From Cloeon dipterum (Eukaryota > Arthropoda > Insecta > Ephemeroptera > Baetidae): a stretch of 64,000 nucleotides of DNA. Below the pieces are notes generated by a model, which did not search any database, was not told the DNA's origin, and saw only the letters and a program-made list of their open reading frames with translations. Positions 12,701-27,700 of this stretch are shown piece by piece. The translations under genes and the position numbers were made by a program. The first letter of the stretch is position 1, and every line of letters begins with the position of its first letter. The stretch covers positions 21,039,681 through 21,103,680 of the forward strand of contig NC_088786.1 in the NCBI RefSeq assembly GCF_949628265.1. Reading direction: 5' to 3'.

Positions 12701-15700
12701 ATATTCCGCCGGGGTGCATGCGTGCAGCGGCAGCGAAGAGCCGCTGGCAATTTTCCGCCATTTTTCCCCTCGCCCACGCTCCAGCATCTGCTTTCCGGAT
12801 TATTGTTTGAGGCGAAAATAGACGCAGTAAATTCTTATCGCTTTCAACTAGAGAGTCAAAGAGGGGAATTTCAGATTTGCAGTTATATGGCACAAAGTGA
12901 TTGTCATATCGGCTATAGCTGCATTATCCAGATTGTTTTTAGCTTAGCATGCTAGCCCGCAAAACGTTCTAAAAGCGAATTGGCCATCGCATCATATGAA
13001 TAAAATCACAACAAAATCGGGACATGATCTAAGGCCCTAGAAAAATTAAATATAACTAAAGGAAAATAACATGACCTTTTAACGGAATGGTTTTTCGTCA
13101 ACAATTAGAAATTGAGTCTTTTGCAGGAGCATTTCATATAATTATTTTTTCCTAAATTAAATATTTAGCTTGTATTTGTCAGTTAAAAATGTTAAATTGT
13201 GTTTCCAGAGATTATTTATTGATTTCTAAGTCGTTCAGACAAAAATATAGGCACATAGGTTTTATTTCAAAAGACATTTTTCTATAAAAAGCATTTTCAT
13301 GCCATTCAAAGGATGATAGTAACTATGTATATTTTTCTGTGGCCGCTATATGATATAAGCATTTTGAAAATAAATATTTTTTTCTCAATTAGTAAATCGA
13401 TCATTTTATCAAGATTTTACCTGTGTAAATATCAGCAAATATATAAATTTTACTATTTTCCCTCGCTTCACGACACGTGTGCCACGTCTTCATTTTTTTC
13501 GGGAAATCACACCCCATTTCAATAATCTCGCGTGTTACTATATTTTGTAGTAGGTCGCTGTTCACAAAAAATCCGGAGGACGTGTTTATACTGATGTCTA
13601 AAATGCAAAATTTACAAAAAAATCAGTCATTTTTTTAACGATTGACTCGTGAAAATCAACAATTTATTGTTTTAAGTGGAACAGAATTTCACTGATGGCA
13701 CTTAGAAAATAAAACATAAAATCTTGAACGCTTAGAAACCTTTTATATTTCTAAATTCCATTATTTATAACATCTATGTGATAAAACACCATTTAAGGTA
13801 ATCTTCTATTAGGAGCAAAAATCGAATTTTTGCACATCCCTATAGCTAGTAATTCTTTTATGTCCTCATTCTGTTAGTTTCACTTTATTTTTCGAGTTGT
13901 ATTGTTCTTCTTTTGGATTTAAATTGAATTGTATCGGCGATGAAACGCGTCATCAGGGAGTGGATTTTGCTTTCATTGCGTTTGTCAGCAACGGTTGGTT
14001 TGCTGCTAGTCGCTAATGTGTCATTTTGGAAGCTGCTCGAAAGCTTTTTGGGCGGAAAACAAGCCAGCGCTGAGCTTTCATTCGCGCGCCCGCGGTGCAA
14101 CCAATGTAAAAGTGTCGAAGCGTGAAATTTGATCGTCACTTTGCAATTAACTCGGAATAAAATATATAAAACACATCAAAACGGTCTCGTTCGAGAGATA
14201 AAAATCTCTGCTGCTGGCTGCAGATAATGAAAATTAATACGCGCAATGCCGTTAATTACGACACTGATGGAAAGTTTTCGCTGAAAAATAGCCGAGATAC
14301 AAATTGCTTTTGCGCGCGCGGCGCAATTAGAGCAGCTGACACTGGCGAATTTATGAGTAATTAGCACGAAAAAGCAAATTAGTAATATCGGATGAAAAGG
14401 CGGAAAAGCATCTATTGCACGTGAGTGCGTGTGCTGTGTGCTGAGAGTGGCGTTTTATGGAGTGTCAAACACGCGCGCCGAACTGCTCGTAAAAGCGGCC
14501 AATAAAAGAGATGAGGCGAAATCGCGCGAGCCGCGCACTCTACAAATTATTTTTCCCTCGGTTTACAAGCAGCCTCTCGCCACTGGTTGGACACAAAAGC
14601 CGAGGATTGTTATTATATTTAATTTGTGTATAGAGCCGGTCGTGGCGTGATTATATGTATATGGAGTTGCTTTTCAAAAGACGATTGGGGCAATAAATCC
14701 GGCGGAAAACGAGCTAAACGCAAATTAGTTTAATTAGGCGCTGCGTGGCGTTGAGGAGTGTAAAAAGTGCCATTAAAATCGTACCCAAACAATCATAGCT
14801 ATTCAACTAGGAGAGATTTATTTTAGCTGCATGGCTGTTGGTTTAATAACAAAAAGCGGCCGAGAGTGCTCAATTTTCTTTCAAATTAAATGATATATTC
14901 CCCGTGGAGCTGGAGCGCACATGAACAAGGTATGGTGCAATAAAACTCGTTCTATTACGTCGTCGGCCTCGTTAGCAGAATAAAAGAAACAATTACACTC
15001 TCCAACTACTCCCGAGATAATGATTTCTCTCGCTCTGCTCTGCTCTTCTCCGCGCGAGTTAACCCTGGAGAAGAGATGAATAAACGCCACCTTCCGAGTT
15101 CCGAGTATTCAGCACTTTTTGTACGTCCGCACCGCGGCGATAAATCAAAGCGTTGTTTGCTATGCTTTTTTGAAAAACCAATTAATTTACGCGCGTGAAA
15201 CGTGTCTCGTCGCAGCAGAGAGTATGGCGTCGAGAAATATGAAAAAAATAAACGCTGCAGCGCTGCGACTTCATTTAACTTGGCCGCGAGCGAAAATCTT
15301 CTGCGCTGAGAGTTGAAAATGATTTTCGCTTTTCAATTATTATTTCTTTCCGCTCGGCGTTTTAATTAACGCTTAACGGGTGTTGGCATCTCGCTCAGCA
15401 GCTCCGCAAACGGGGAAGCAGAGCAAGCTGCCGTGTCGCCATTAAAATTCACCGGCCACCTCTAATATTTATTCAAAATTAGTGCGCACCGTAATGGCCT
15501 GCTCTAAATTATCGGGTAAAAAACGCCCATTAATAATTATAAGAAAAAAATTGATGTGCGCTGTGGTAATTTCGGTAATTTTAAATTGTAGCTCCCTTGT
15601 GACAGCTATCTCAACCTGACGGCGCAGATGTTCAATTGAAATTCGATTCAATTTCAGCTATCAAATTCATGCAGATTTTTTAAATTTACCTTCTGCATTT

Positions 15701-18700
15701 CATTATTGTAAACTTATTGATATCTCCTAATTTGTTTAATGCCATAGAAGACACTCAATATTATATTGTTAATAAATGTTATTTTGATAATTTAATCGGA
15801 TGTGTAAATAAGGAAACCTTGAACTACAAATTAATTTAAAATAAATTTTTATTATAAATGTTGACACAACTACTATATTTAAAAAATGTATTAATTTATA
15901 TCAAACTGGTTATTAACAAAAATCATTAAAAATTTTAAATTTTGTACTAACATCAAAAGTTTTATTAAAAAATTTAGCATAAAAATAAATATTAATCAAA
16001 AATATTTTAATTAAAATTAATTTTATATTTATTTATATTTTTATTAAATATTTAGAAAATTGTATAAACCACTTGATGCACACTATTATTATCACATGTT
16101 TAAATTTGACCCTTTGCTCTTGATAAAATTTTATTCCCCTCGTTCCCGTTTTTATATCTCCCGAAGAAAACTTTGTCCACAAAATGCAAATCGCATAAAC
16201 TAAAGGTATTGGACCAAATCAAAAGAGATAAAATTGTGATCCTCCCCATCGTTTTCCGATCTGTTTCCTGGTTGTATATATGTATTTAGAGGAGACCGTG
16301 AGGCGGGCGGGGGAAGCACAACTTTTTGGCCTTGCTTTCTTTCTCTTTTTTTGCCGTCTTCTTTTCTTGTAGAGATTGTACGTGCAGTGCGTGCCTCTTG
16401 TTATGTGTGCGAGTAATCGTCGTGCGGTCGCCAGCACAAATTGTTTGGAATTGAAACCGACGGCGCGCGAGCCAGCGTCCGTCGTCGTGATTGCCTTTTC
16501 CTTTTTTTTATTTTCATTTTCGACCAAAACCAACAAACAAAAAGCCAAGATTGGCCGATGAAAAAGAAAGAGAAAAAAGTGAAGCACGTTCCAAAATGAT
16601 TTGGTGGGTGCATCGAATCAAATTATCCTGTGCTCTTGGCCACGCGGAGCAAATAATCGAGTTTGTGTGTGTGTTTGTTTCTCTACCTCTCGCTGAATAC
16701 GACCGTGATCACACACTTTTGCGGTCGGGGCAGAAAAAAGACGGAAAACAAAACGGATTAAACGCGGACGTGCCGCTCGTTAGCTTTTATTCCTCTCGTC
16801 AATCCGCTCGTAAAATAGGCCTCTCTCGTAAAATTTTCCATTTTCATCGCATAAAAGAGGTGGCTGAATTTATTTGCACTGCTGCAAATGGAAAATTTAT
16901 GGCACCCACGCCTCGTAATTGGAAGTTTAAGCCAAATTTAATAACTGGAATGAATGTCATTCGCGCTGCAGTATGCAAAAACAGAGTTATTATATGTATA
17001 ATTCATTTGATTAAAGTCAACAATGATAATAATGTTACATATTGTTTTGCTCTTAATAAAACTCGTAATTTGATTATTAAAGCCTGTAAAAAATTAAGTT
17101 TAATTAATTTTATATTCATACACATTGTTTGTTAACAGCATTTCAGATGAAAATGTTTAAAAATCAACAAAATATTTAAATTATTTATTAAATAAACCAG
17201 TTCTTGACCACCACACACAAAATGCGAAAATTTATTTTCTTTTTTTCGATGGAGCTTGTAGCATTGTACGTGTTTATTATATAATAATAATTTATTTTAG
17301 TTTATTTATTAATAGTTTATATAATAGTTTATTATATAATAACAGATTGAAAATTTTACGCACGGCTATCAGATTTCATGAACGCGTTTTCAAATTTGTA
17401 CTTTTTAATTTCCTTTCAGTAAACACGCACACTCGCTTGCGACATAAACATAACGAAATGGTTACACTATGTTTCTTCTATTTATTGTTATTAATATTTT
17501 GTTGTTTGAGACTCATTTGTAAATGCGCGGACAGAAATGGAGAAGCTTGGCTTTTTGTACCGCTGTGTAATACAAATAAAGGAAATTAAATTATATTAAT
17601 TCATATATTGCTTAAGATTATTGAAAAATATTTGCTCCAGATTCAATTTAATGCCCGTGAATGCGAATAATGCGCTGTATGAGAGGATAATTCTCTTGAT
17701 CCCCATCGCGGCCTCCAAGATTCATCGCGCGCGTGAGTGCCTTTTGAGTCAGTGGGTCTGCCGTTTTATGTGTGCAACCCTTTGCGGGGCGATCGATGGC
17801 CTTTTCTGGTGCAGAGAGGGGGCTGATGGGCCCCGCGGGAGGTGGCGCGGGGACCGAGCCACCTGCCATCCTCCCGAGACTGCACCGCGCACACTGATTC
17901 ATCCCGGCTGAAATTCCCTCGAACCCCTAATTCGCCGCTCCTTTTTAATGAAACCCCCAATTTTTGTTCCGAGGGACGATGACAACAACAGCACAAACAG
18001 CCTTTTTCCCCGAGTGTGTAAAATTAAAAGCACAATTAAATTGGCCGCAGCAGCTCCATAAAAGATGGGTATCTGCGCGACGACAACACACACGGCCGCT
18101 TAATACGAAAATGACTCAATTTGCTAGCTCGCGAGCTAACAACGCGCCGCCTCTTCTTTTTTATATGCGTATATTCTTAATTCATTCTCATCGGCGGAAG
18201 AGCCTTTTGCGGCGCGCCGGGTATAGAACTCGGCGTTTTATATATTTGAGTCGAAAAACGCCCGTCGGCGTTGTGCGCGGCTGGGACCGAATTCCTCCGC
18301 TCCCCCCACCACCTAATTGACCCGTAATTATCTTCAAATTATGCTCAAAGTGTGTTATTAAAATGAGCAGGGAAAAAGGAAGAAAATAGGCGCGGTGCTT
18401 TTACAAAAAAATGTTTTTGTGGTGATTTAATTTTCCTCTCCGACTTGATGACTTAATTTAGAGGAATGTATAAAATCGTTTAAGAGTCAAAGACAAATTA
18501 GAACTCGCAGAGCGAGGTTATGCAGCACGTTTCAGCGTGCAAGACGAGACGGTTGCATAAGCTTCCTGTGACAGAGATAAAAGTTGTAAATAAGCGGACA
18601 AGTTGTAAATAATTATTTTTAGCAGAGACCTCATGAACTTATAAGCCAACTTAGCATTGATCTTTGCTAATCTTGGATTAAAAGGTCAGGAATCCATAAT

Positions 18701-21700
18701 TAATGCAGTCAATTTTAATTTATTATCATTCTTGCAGTTGGTATTTTTCCAAGATATATTATTATGATTGATGGTTTTCTTGACTTTACAGCGAATTGAA
18801 AAATTCCTGGAACGTGGATAGTATTGGATAGCATGTTGTGTGCGTTTGAATGTTTGTGGCTAAATCATAAAATACAATACAAATAAAATAAAATCATCAG
18901 GATCATGTAAATAACATCAAAAAGCCTTGAAGTAAGGATTTGAGTAGTTGAAGTAGTTCCCTTATTTTATTAGATAAAACTAATTATTTGGATGGGGATG
19001 AGCTATTAGCGTATTTCGAAAACAAAAATATAATCTCTCTAGTCATTCTCATCAGCAGTACTTGAAATTGGAGCAATACTAAAAATTTCAAAGCCAAAAC
19101 GTTTTCCAAAAAAAAAAAACTACAATTCAAGGCCCTTCCAGCTATAATTACATATTTTAGTTCCCTTCACTTCGTGCGTTCAAATGCAAATTTATAAATA
19201 AATGCCGTGTAACATTCAGCTGATGTGTGCTTCGTCTCTCATCTTTTGTTTCGCGCGACCAATAGACATACTAAAAAACGCAAATCCTTTCAGCACGATG
19301 CTCATTCCGTTGTTTTATTTCAACACACGCGCAAGGGGAGCAGGTGTTTTTGCTTCCTTTCTGCGGCGCAAATGTATAATCATACAAAACGCAATATAAT
19401 GACATCATCTCATTTTTTTCTCTCTATGTTCCATCTCGATAAGCGCGCGTGCGATTTCAATACCAAATAATTTCCTCTCCACTTTGCTCTCTCGGTTTTT
19501 GCTTATTTCCCTTTCACAGAGAGCTGTAAAAGTTTGTTACTTTTCTCGAAAACAATAATTTTCTCTCTTTCTCGTCTGTCCGTAATTTCAGCTCTTGAAC
19601 CGCGCGAGGGGAGATAAGAAAGCAAATTGTTTGTCAGATAGCCGCGATAACGACGGGAGAAAAACGCGAAAAGAAGCATTGCACGGCAGGAAAAGCAGAC
19701 TAATAAGCACTTTTGTCCCCCTCTAACATTTCCAAAACCGAAATTACCGAACCTCCGGCCTATGCAAACACGAAAAAACTTATTTTCAACATACGCATAC
19801 ATATATTCGAAAGGGATTTACTTTCCAGATTTATCGCCGCCTGCGAGAGGGAATGTCGCGCAGAACCAGTTTGTTGCCATTTCGTGCTTTTTGCCACCTG
19901 AATACGCAGACGACGAGTGTGAAATAAAGTTTTGACTTATGTGGCCGTTCGGTTTTTATCTTTTGCTGCCGCCGTAGCTGCTGCCGCTGCTTAGCAGATT
20001 TATTCGCGCGTGGGTTTCGCACCGCGGTCGTTTGTGTTCAACTGAGAATAACTCAATTCAATCGCACGGACGCGCAAATTTATGGCACTCACTTTTCACA
20101 CGCAAAAAATAAAGATTGGAAAGGAATGTAGTGGATATTATTAAATATGCTTTACATTGCAAGCTGTTTGTTTTGAAAATTTATTACGAAATCTCTAATT
20201 CTGTAATCCACGGTGGGATTAACTTTAACGCGCTTTTCTCATCAATTGAATTTGTAACGCAGCTAATCTGTGAAACCTGCATAGAATTAAGTCAAGAGTA
20301 ATTGAATTCTATTAAAACATGAATAAATTTATGGTTATTTATTTGCACTCTGTATACACAGTTTGTTAGTTTTTTTTATTTAAAATTTTGTTTTCTACAT
20401 GCAGAAAAATTAATATATATAAAATAATTATATATTTAATGACAAATGCAAAAAAATAAAAACTCCTGTAAAAGCTATTCCAATCTGTTTTTCGGTCTGT
20501 TGATTTATATTGAAAATTATTGTAAATTCGGGTTAAAATAAGCATCGATCCAATTGATAGTTTAAACAATTTGTTCTAAAATTGCAATAATTAAAAGAAG
20601 ACCCTATTACAGTTAAATTTCACATTCGGTCAATTTACTCAAAAAATTTAAGCGCTTGAGAATGTACATACTCTTTGGCTCTACCCAACGGTGTATGGCA
20701 CTTTTTGGGAAAAACTTTTGTTGAGAAATAAAATAAGATTTCAAGCAGGGAGACAATCCTCATCATTTGAAAAGCATAATTTCTTTGCAGCTACTTTTTT
20801 CAAAAACTTTCCTTTGGTCAATTTCGGCTTCAACTGAATTCATCAGGATTAAATTAAACTAAATTAATAGGGCAGCAAGGATTTCCCGAAGTTTGGCAAA
20901 ATCAATCCTCTTTTAATGGGATTTTAATATTACGGTTAAATAGAGTAAGCGAATCAAAATTAATTAACTCTCAGAGCTTTAAATTTTAGCTCGCCTTGAT
21001 AGTTTAAATCGGTTAATAAACTGAACAGAAGTATACAATGTTAGATTATTAACCTTCTGAAATAAAATTTTAAGAGAGTCGTGCTTACAAGCAACAATAA
21101 ATTTCAAAGGCAAATTTAGAGATATAAACTTTGCTTGACAATTAATTTTCATACTTGCCAACATTGATCTATCTTTTCATGGCGATCAAACATCACATTA
21201 AGCACGCGGCGTATACGTTTTTCTCCGGGTTTTATGGCTCGCCTGACTTTCGGCCGTTTGCTGCCTTTTCTCTCCGCCCGTGTGTACACTCTCGGCCATA
21301 TCGGAAACAATAAAGACATTAAATGTGCCCTCTTGCCGCTATATTCCACCTCATGTTGTGTTTTCCGATCGCTGCCGATTTTTTTCCTCTGCTCACATTT
21401 TGCTCATTTGCGCCGCGCGCATACTCAAAATAATAACATATAGCAGCCGAGCGAAAAAATTAATGGAATGATCGCGTGCTCGAAATTCATTCGGCTCACT
21501 TTGTTATTATTGGTTATTCATGCTCGTTTATATTCATAATTCACGATTTGCTCGAGTCCGGCCGGCTGATTGAAACGAGACTGTGTGGTCCTGCTTGCGG
21601 AGCCAGAAAATCCTCCAGGAGAGATTTTCCCTGATTGAAAGCGTTAAACAATCGACCCGGTCCCAGCTGGACGCCACTGTTTTATTTTTTGCTGCCGAAA

Positions 21701-24700
21701 ATCACGTGCGACTGACGCTAATTGGTTCTCGTCGTCCGCTTTCACGCTAATAATTTAAGCTTTTTGTCGTCACCACTGTGCCAGAAACAGGATGTAACGC
21801 ATACTATCATAAGAAAAAAGCTAATGTGGCGCCGCTTGGTCTACTCAGTGTCCAATTAATCGGATTTGTAGTTCGTAATGAAGAGGAGTTATTTAAAGTC
21901 AAGGAATTGTATGTGAATCTGTGGTTAATTTATTCTATTTAGACTATTATGCAACAATCTCTGGGTGTAAAATTGTAGACACAGAAATTATTCTTTCTGG
22001 TCCAGCAGATTATTTAAAATTATTTTTAATTCTAAAATAACAATAAATAATGACAAAAGTCAAACATTATTTGTTACTTTTTTAAATTTAAATATTTAAT
22101 AGATGTTTGAAAAAGTATTTAACGTATTTACAGTAAAAATGGAATTTACTGTTATTATTGAAAAATATTATATTATAGAATGAGTAGTACAGTATAAAAA
22201 AGCTCTTTAATTCTTATTGTGTTTGCACTTTCTTTTTATGTAGCTAATGTATTTAATTCTTAAAATAGTCTGCTAGCCTGAGTAGTGGCTTTCTAGAAAA
22301 AAAAATCATTTTTTCAGCCCTTGCTGGACAGGTTTGAAGTATGTGTATCATTTGCTCCAGATTTTAAAATATTTCAATGATTTTTTGTTATAGGAGTATA
22401 GGACTCTTAGAGAGTTTGAATTAATTCAAATTTATCTTGACAATTATTTCAAGATATTTTTTACACTAAATTGTCAATGGTTGACGCTGTAAAACAGCAA
22501 CATACTAATTTTCTAGCACGTTGCAAACAGCTTTCCCAATTTAAATTACATTTCGTTTTTGAAACGCATTCGTCAGCCGGCTGCATGCAGTGTATAATAA
22601 TGAAACGTCAAGCGAGCGAGTTAAGAATCAATCAGAGTGACGGCAATTCGCGTGCTCGCGGCGCTGAGCGAAACAATTTGGCCGGGGGTGCGTAATTACA
22701 CCCTCGGCCGGCGAGTAACCCTTTCTTTTTGCACCCGCGAACGAGGAAAGAAAACAATTTGTTTCGCTCGCATGCCGCCGTCAAATAATTGGGACGTGGC
22801 ACGCGAACGCCGCGCTGAAAATGTCTCAATTCGGTCTGATAACGAGGCTGTAGCAGAAATTGAAAACTGTTTTGGTGGGTGTTGCAGGCGGCAACGGCGG
22901 AAACAACGGCGGCGACAACTCGGCCGACGACGACGACGGCGGCAGCGGCTCGGGCAAGCGGCGCAGGTCGCGTACCAACTTCAACAGTTGGCAGCTGGAG
23001 GAGCTGGAACGCGCCTTCCAGGCCAGCCACTACCCTGACGTCTTCATGCGAGAGGCCCTCGCCATGAGACTCGACCTCAAGGAGTCCAGAGTTGCGGTAA
23101 GAAATAAATAAAAAAATAATACATAAAGAGTTGATAAATAGTTAGACTAATACCTAGGGCTGTAATTTTAGACGATCGATTATGGACAATTTTATCTGAG
23201 CTTCAAACTTTGATGAGTTTATCAAATGAGCATGGATGACGCAAATTGAAGTCTATTCAACCACACTTGAAATTATCTCTGCCAAAACCAGCTAATATGT
23301 TCAGTTTGGCATAAATCGTGTGCTCGAGCATGATTTTATCTTTATAAATAAATAATATGCCTATCTATAGTGTGTGAGAAATTGACTATTTCGCCTTGGC
23401 AGTTGACAAATCCTTTTAACAAATCCCAGCACCTTTTTCGCGCGTATTTTTTTCCTTTGAAGGACGACCTAGATCTTGACTAAATGTGACACCAATTGAA
23501 TGCCCAGAACAATATTTTACGTTATCTATTGGGGTTTTCAATGTTTTTACACGCGACGATTAACAAATTGTTCCATTTTTTCCAGTATTGTCACCACCAA
23601 ATCTCGAGTCCTAACAGTCAGAATTGCAAAAACTGCACACCATTTGACTCATTTCTACCTACCCTAGATAGCTGAAGGGTTTCGAGGGTGATCCACCCTC
23701 ATCCCCCTTCCTCCCCATGCATTGCAGTAATGAAAAAAATCGCGTCGTCAGAAATTTATTCACTGATCACAACACTCCATTATTATTTGAAATCTACCCC
23801 CAAACTACTACCTTTTACCCATTTTAGAGAGTGAAAAGGTTACAAATAAAAAACCAAATAGTAGAACCAGAAATTTCATCATCTTTACTACTCAATTTTT
23901 CCTACGCAGTCGATGATTTCAGGAAAAAAATTACTTGTAAAAAACATAAATTAATAACCATTATTTATTCCAAAAATTGTGATTTAATTAAATCTCAATT
24001 AAAAAGGCCGTTCAGTCGGAGGATACAAATATATTAAGAGAAAAGTGGTTTTATTTTTAAGTAATTATAACCAAGAACATCTTTTGAGTGTTCTTAATTT
24101 AAAAAACAAATATGGAAAATTACTTACGTTGAATCAAGTTTGTATATAGTTGCAATAACTAGTCTCTAGTTCTTATTAAACGCACATAGCAGGTTGAACT
24201 TTAAATTAACGCTATACTTTTTATTAGATAACCCGCATCAGACCTGATTAAAAATTAACACCAAGTAGATTTCTGATCTGTATAAGTAACCGTAACAAAT
24301 CCTTTTCATTCAGTAAATTTAAAGATATATTTTTTCTTTAATTTTATACATATTGTGTTAAATAATATTTTTAATAAAAATATTTTGTAAAATTCAAAAA
24401 ATACAAATAATAAATTTACACTAAGGAAATAAAATGTTAAATTAGATAGCAACTAGAAATATATTGTCTAGTTAGTTAATTTCACTGTTCTTTGTTTTTT
24501 CAAGTAGTACTAGATCTTATTTTTATGGTTGAAAATGGAACTTGGACGCAGGCTACACTTTTGATTCTTCAGGTGGAACATGTTTCATTCAAGCAGTTGT
24601 AAAGAAAGAAAAATGGAGAGAAGAAAAGCAGACGTTTTTCTCTTTTCAGAAAGAGAAAAAGAAAAGTGACAGCAGCTTATTATTTGCGGAAATTTACGAG

Positions 24701-27700
24701 CTGGTTGTGAGCTGCGAGCGAGTGAGTTAGTGTGTTGGTGCGCTTGTAATTTTAATTCATTGTGCGAGCGGCCAAGAGAGCATGCAGGAAATAAAATGGG
24801 AGCCTTTTATTCGCTGCACGGGGCGGTTAATCAAAATTTATAGCAATCGTAAATTAGCGTTTTCGCTGCTCTTTATTGCTCGGCGCGTCGGCCGAGCACG
24901 AAACCTTTTATACATCTTAATTTAGAAAATTGTTATTGCTCCAGCCGCGCGGCAAACCTGACCAGCAGCGAAAGATGAAAAATACACTTGAACCTATACT
25001 CCGTATAAGTACGTTGCCGCCACCGTCAGCAAATTACACACGTGAAAATGCGTCAAGTATATATACAAACTACACACATACACAACAACAACTATCCTAA
25101 CACGATGCCAACAGCGTTAATGAAGCTGAGTGCACCTATTAGACGTTTTGTTAACTATCTGCTTAACGTGATTCATGACCAGCACGTGCGTGATAAACTG
25201 TGATGATTGTACAGCTTGTGATTGTTAATTTTAATTTAGAGGCACACACTTCTGGGATAAAAAGACTGGAGGAGGAGCATGGATCAAAGTTTGTCAATGA
25301 AACGGTTGATCTTGGAACAAAATAAGGCAAATAGCGTATATATTTTGACAAAATGTAAGATATTTTAGGCCTAAAAGAGCTCAACATTAGGGTTGCATTT
25401 TCTTACCATTCGTTTTTTACGCCTCTACTTTTTACCTTTATTAACTAGACAATATTTAACAATTCCTTGCGTAAGACAATTTTTTCTGCATCTATCCGAA
25501 ACTAGCAGATATTGAGGACAAAATGTTACCGCTTTGTATAGAGTAATTCATTTAATAACTTTATTCCTGCCCTCAATTTCGAATTTTCAATAGAATTCTT
25601 TCTTACTACTGACTCAGCTAAACTCGAGTTATGCATTTTGTTTTTGAAGGTAAAATACTGCTGATCTGAGGCCTGCGGGGCCGAAACAGCCGCTGTTACA
25701 GAACAAGAACGTGTTAATCAATTATTACTTTTCAAAATTTCACTTATCCATTCTCAATTGACCCTCGGAAAGCTCAGCCATTCGATGTTTTCAAATTTCA
25801 TATTATACATAGTCGTTTTGGCAACTTCTTTGCTATATAGTTTTCTGGAGGTTTCTTTTTAAATTACTTTTTTATAACAAAAATAAATGTTCTTTGTTAA
25901 TGATAAAATACATTGTATTTCCTTAATGTTGTTAGAACAAAAGCTTGGGCAAAGCTATAATTTACCTTGGCCAGACGACAGGTTTGTAATCAAGCCATAT
26001 TGAAAGGCGCGGCTTTTCATATTTTTCTCTCGTTATTCTCGCGCTGCTTATCACTCAGTGGGATTTATGTTTTCTTCTTGACAGGTGCAAATGCGAGCGG
26101 GTTGACGGCTCAATTTTTCCAAAGGGGCTACTGCCGTTTTCCAGCCGCAGGCCGAGAGCCGTCGTGTTTTACATATACGTTTGAGTTGCATGTCACGAGC
26201 CAATTTCAGCGCGCGCGATCCACAAAAGTGGCCTACGCAAAGCACTGCAGCTCGGCGGCAGCAACAACGGCGGCGGCAAAACGCAAATTTCGCGTGATCA
26301 AATTTGCATCTATTGAAAACGAGCCGCCTTTCAATTAATTAGCTCGCTCGTTCTCTTTCTGCCCCGCTTGCCTTTTCCGTTCGCGCAGCAGCAGCGGCGG
26401 CGGCGGCGAGAGAGAAAGACGCGCGCACGCGATTCAATTTGCTTCGCGCCCCCCAAATTAAAATCTCGCCGACAACTCGATTTACGGCCACGAAAACAAC
26501 AACTCAATTATCTCGGCCTGCGGACCGAGCGGCACGCCAAGCCGCTGAATCGAAACGCAAAACGTTATTTCTTAATCAAATTTCTATTAATCAGATCTCA
26601 AACAACGTCGGCTCGGGAAACGCTTAATTGAGCAGAAATTATATCGCTCGTATATAATTACGGGAAGTGATTGGAGTCGAGCCAGTTTGCGACATAAAAC
26701 TTTTTAAGCCCATAAAACATCAATTACAGCGGGTTTTAAGTCGCCGCAGACGCATAACGCATAAACTTTGTGTCAAAATGTGTTCAATAAAGATGCAATT
26801 TATTTTCCACTTCAGGTTTCCGATTAATTTGAATTTTCTTTTATGAATAATCCATGGTTCTTACATTTTACGTTCAAAAGTTTTACACTTAAACAATTTA
26901 AATGCATGAACCACCTCCCCGCTCCCCAAAAAAAGGATTATTGAGTTTGTTGGAGGAAGAAACCTTTAAAATTAGGAAAAAATCGAAAATGATAATTTAA
27001 GAAAATATTTTAAAATTATTATCATTTTCTGGTTCAAGAAATTTTATTTAAAATTAATTTACAGCACTCGGCCGTGTTTCATGACTGATTTTGGTTCCTC
27101 TTGTCAAGAAATATCCGATAGAGTGTGCCAAATGCACCCATGCTTATATTTTGGAAAGATTTCTATACAATTGAGATATTCAGTTAGAAAGAAAAAGATC
27201 CCTCCAATTTTAAGGCCACAAGAAATTTGTAGCTATTTTTTTTTCAAAATGTTGCCTTGCTGGACTATAATTTGCGTTTTGAGTTGTTGTTTTTTTATTT
27301 ACTTTAATTAGAAAAACTAGTAAAAATTTTTTGATTGAGAAATAAAAAGATTATCTATCTAAGTTTCAAGAGGGAATTTTTTTACATTGAAGCTCTAAAT
27401 TTCATTTAAAATATTTAAAAGGGGTTTCTTTTCCTTTTTTCTTTTGTTAATTTCGTGGATATATCCTGTGGGGAACCAGCCAAATGGGCGGAAACAATAA
27501 AAAAGCAGAGCCCGGTGATTTTCCGGCCGTTGGCGTGCAACCAAAATGCAAATTCCGTCGAGAGCTACACCTTTCCTCGGCGGGAAAGATAAAAGTCATC
27601 CAAATTGCAGCCTTTCGCGAGAGACTGGATGTAAAACACACCCTCTATCGGCGAGGGAAAATGCAGAGGGGATGTGAATATTGCGGTGTGCATGTCAGAG

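Noticed and set aside
16491..17135. 214-codon open frame on the plus strand
   Set aside because: It starts at a non-ATG codon, has repetitive Lys/Phe/Ile-rich composition following local base content, shows no recognisable motif and overlaps open frames on other strands.
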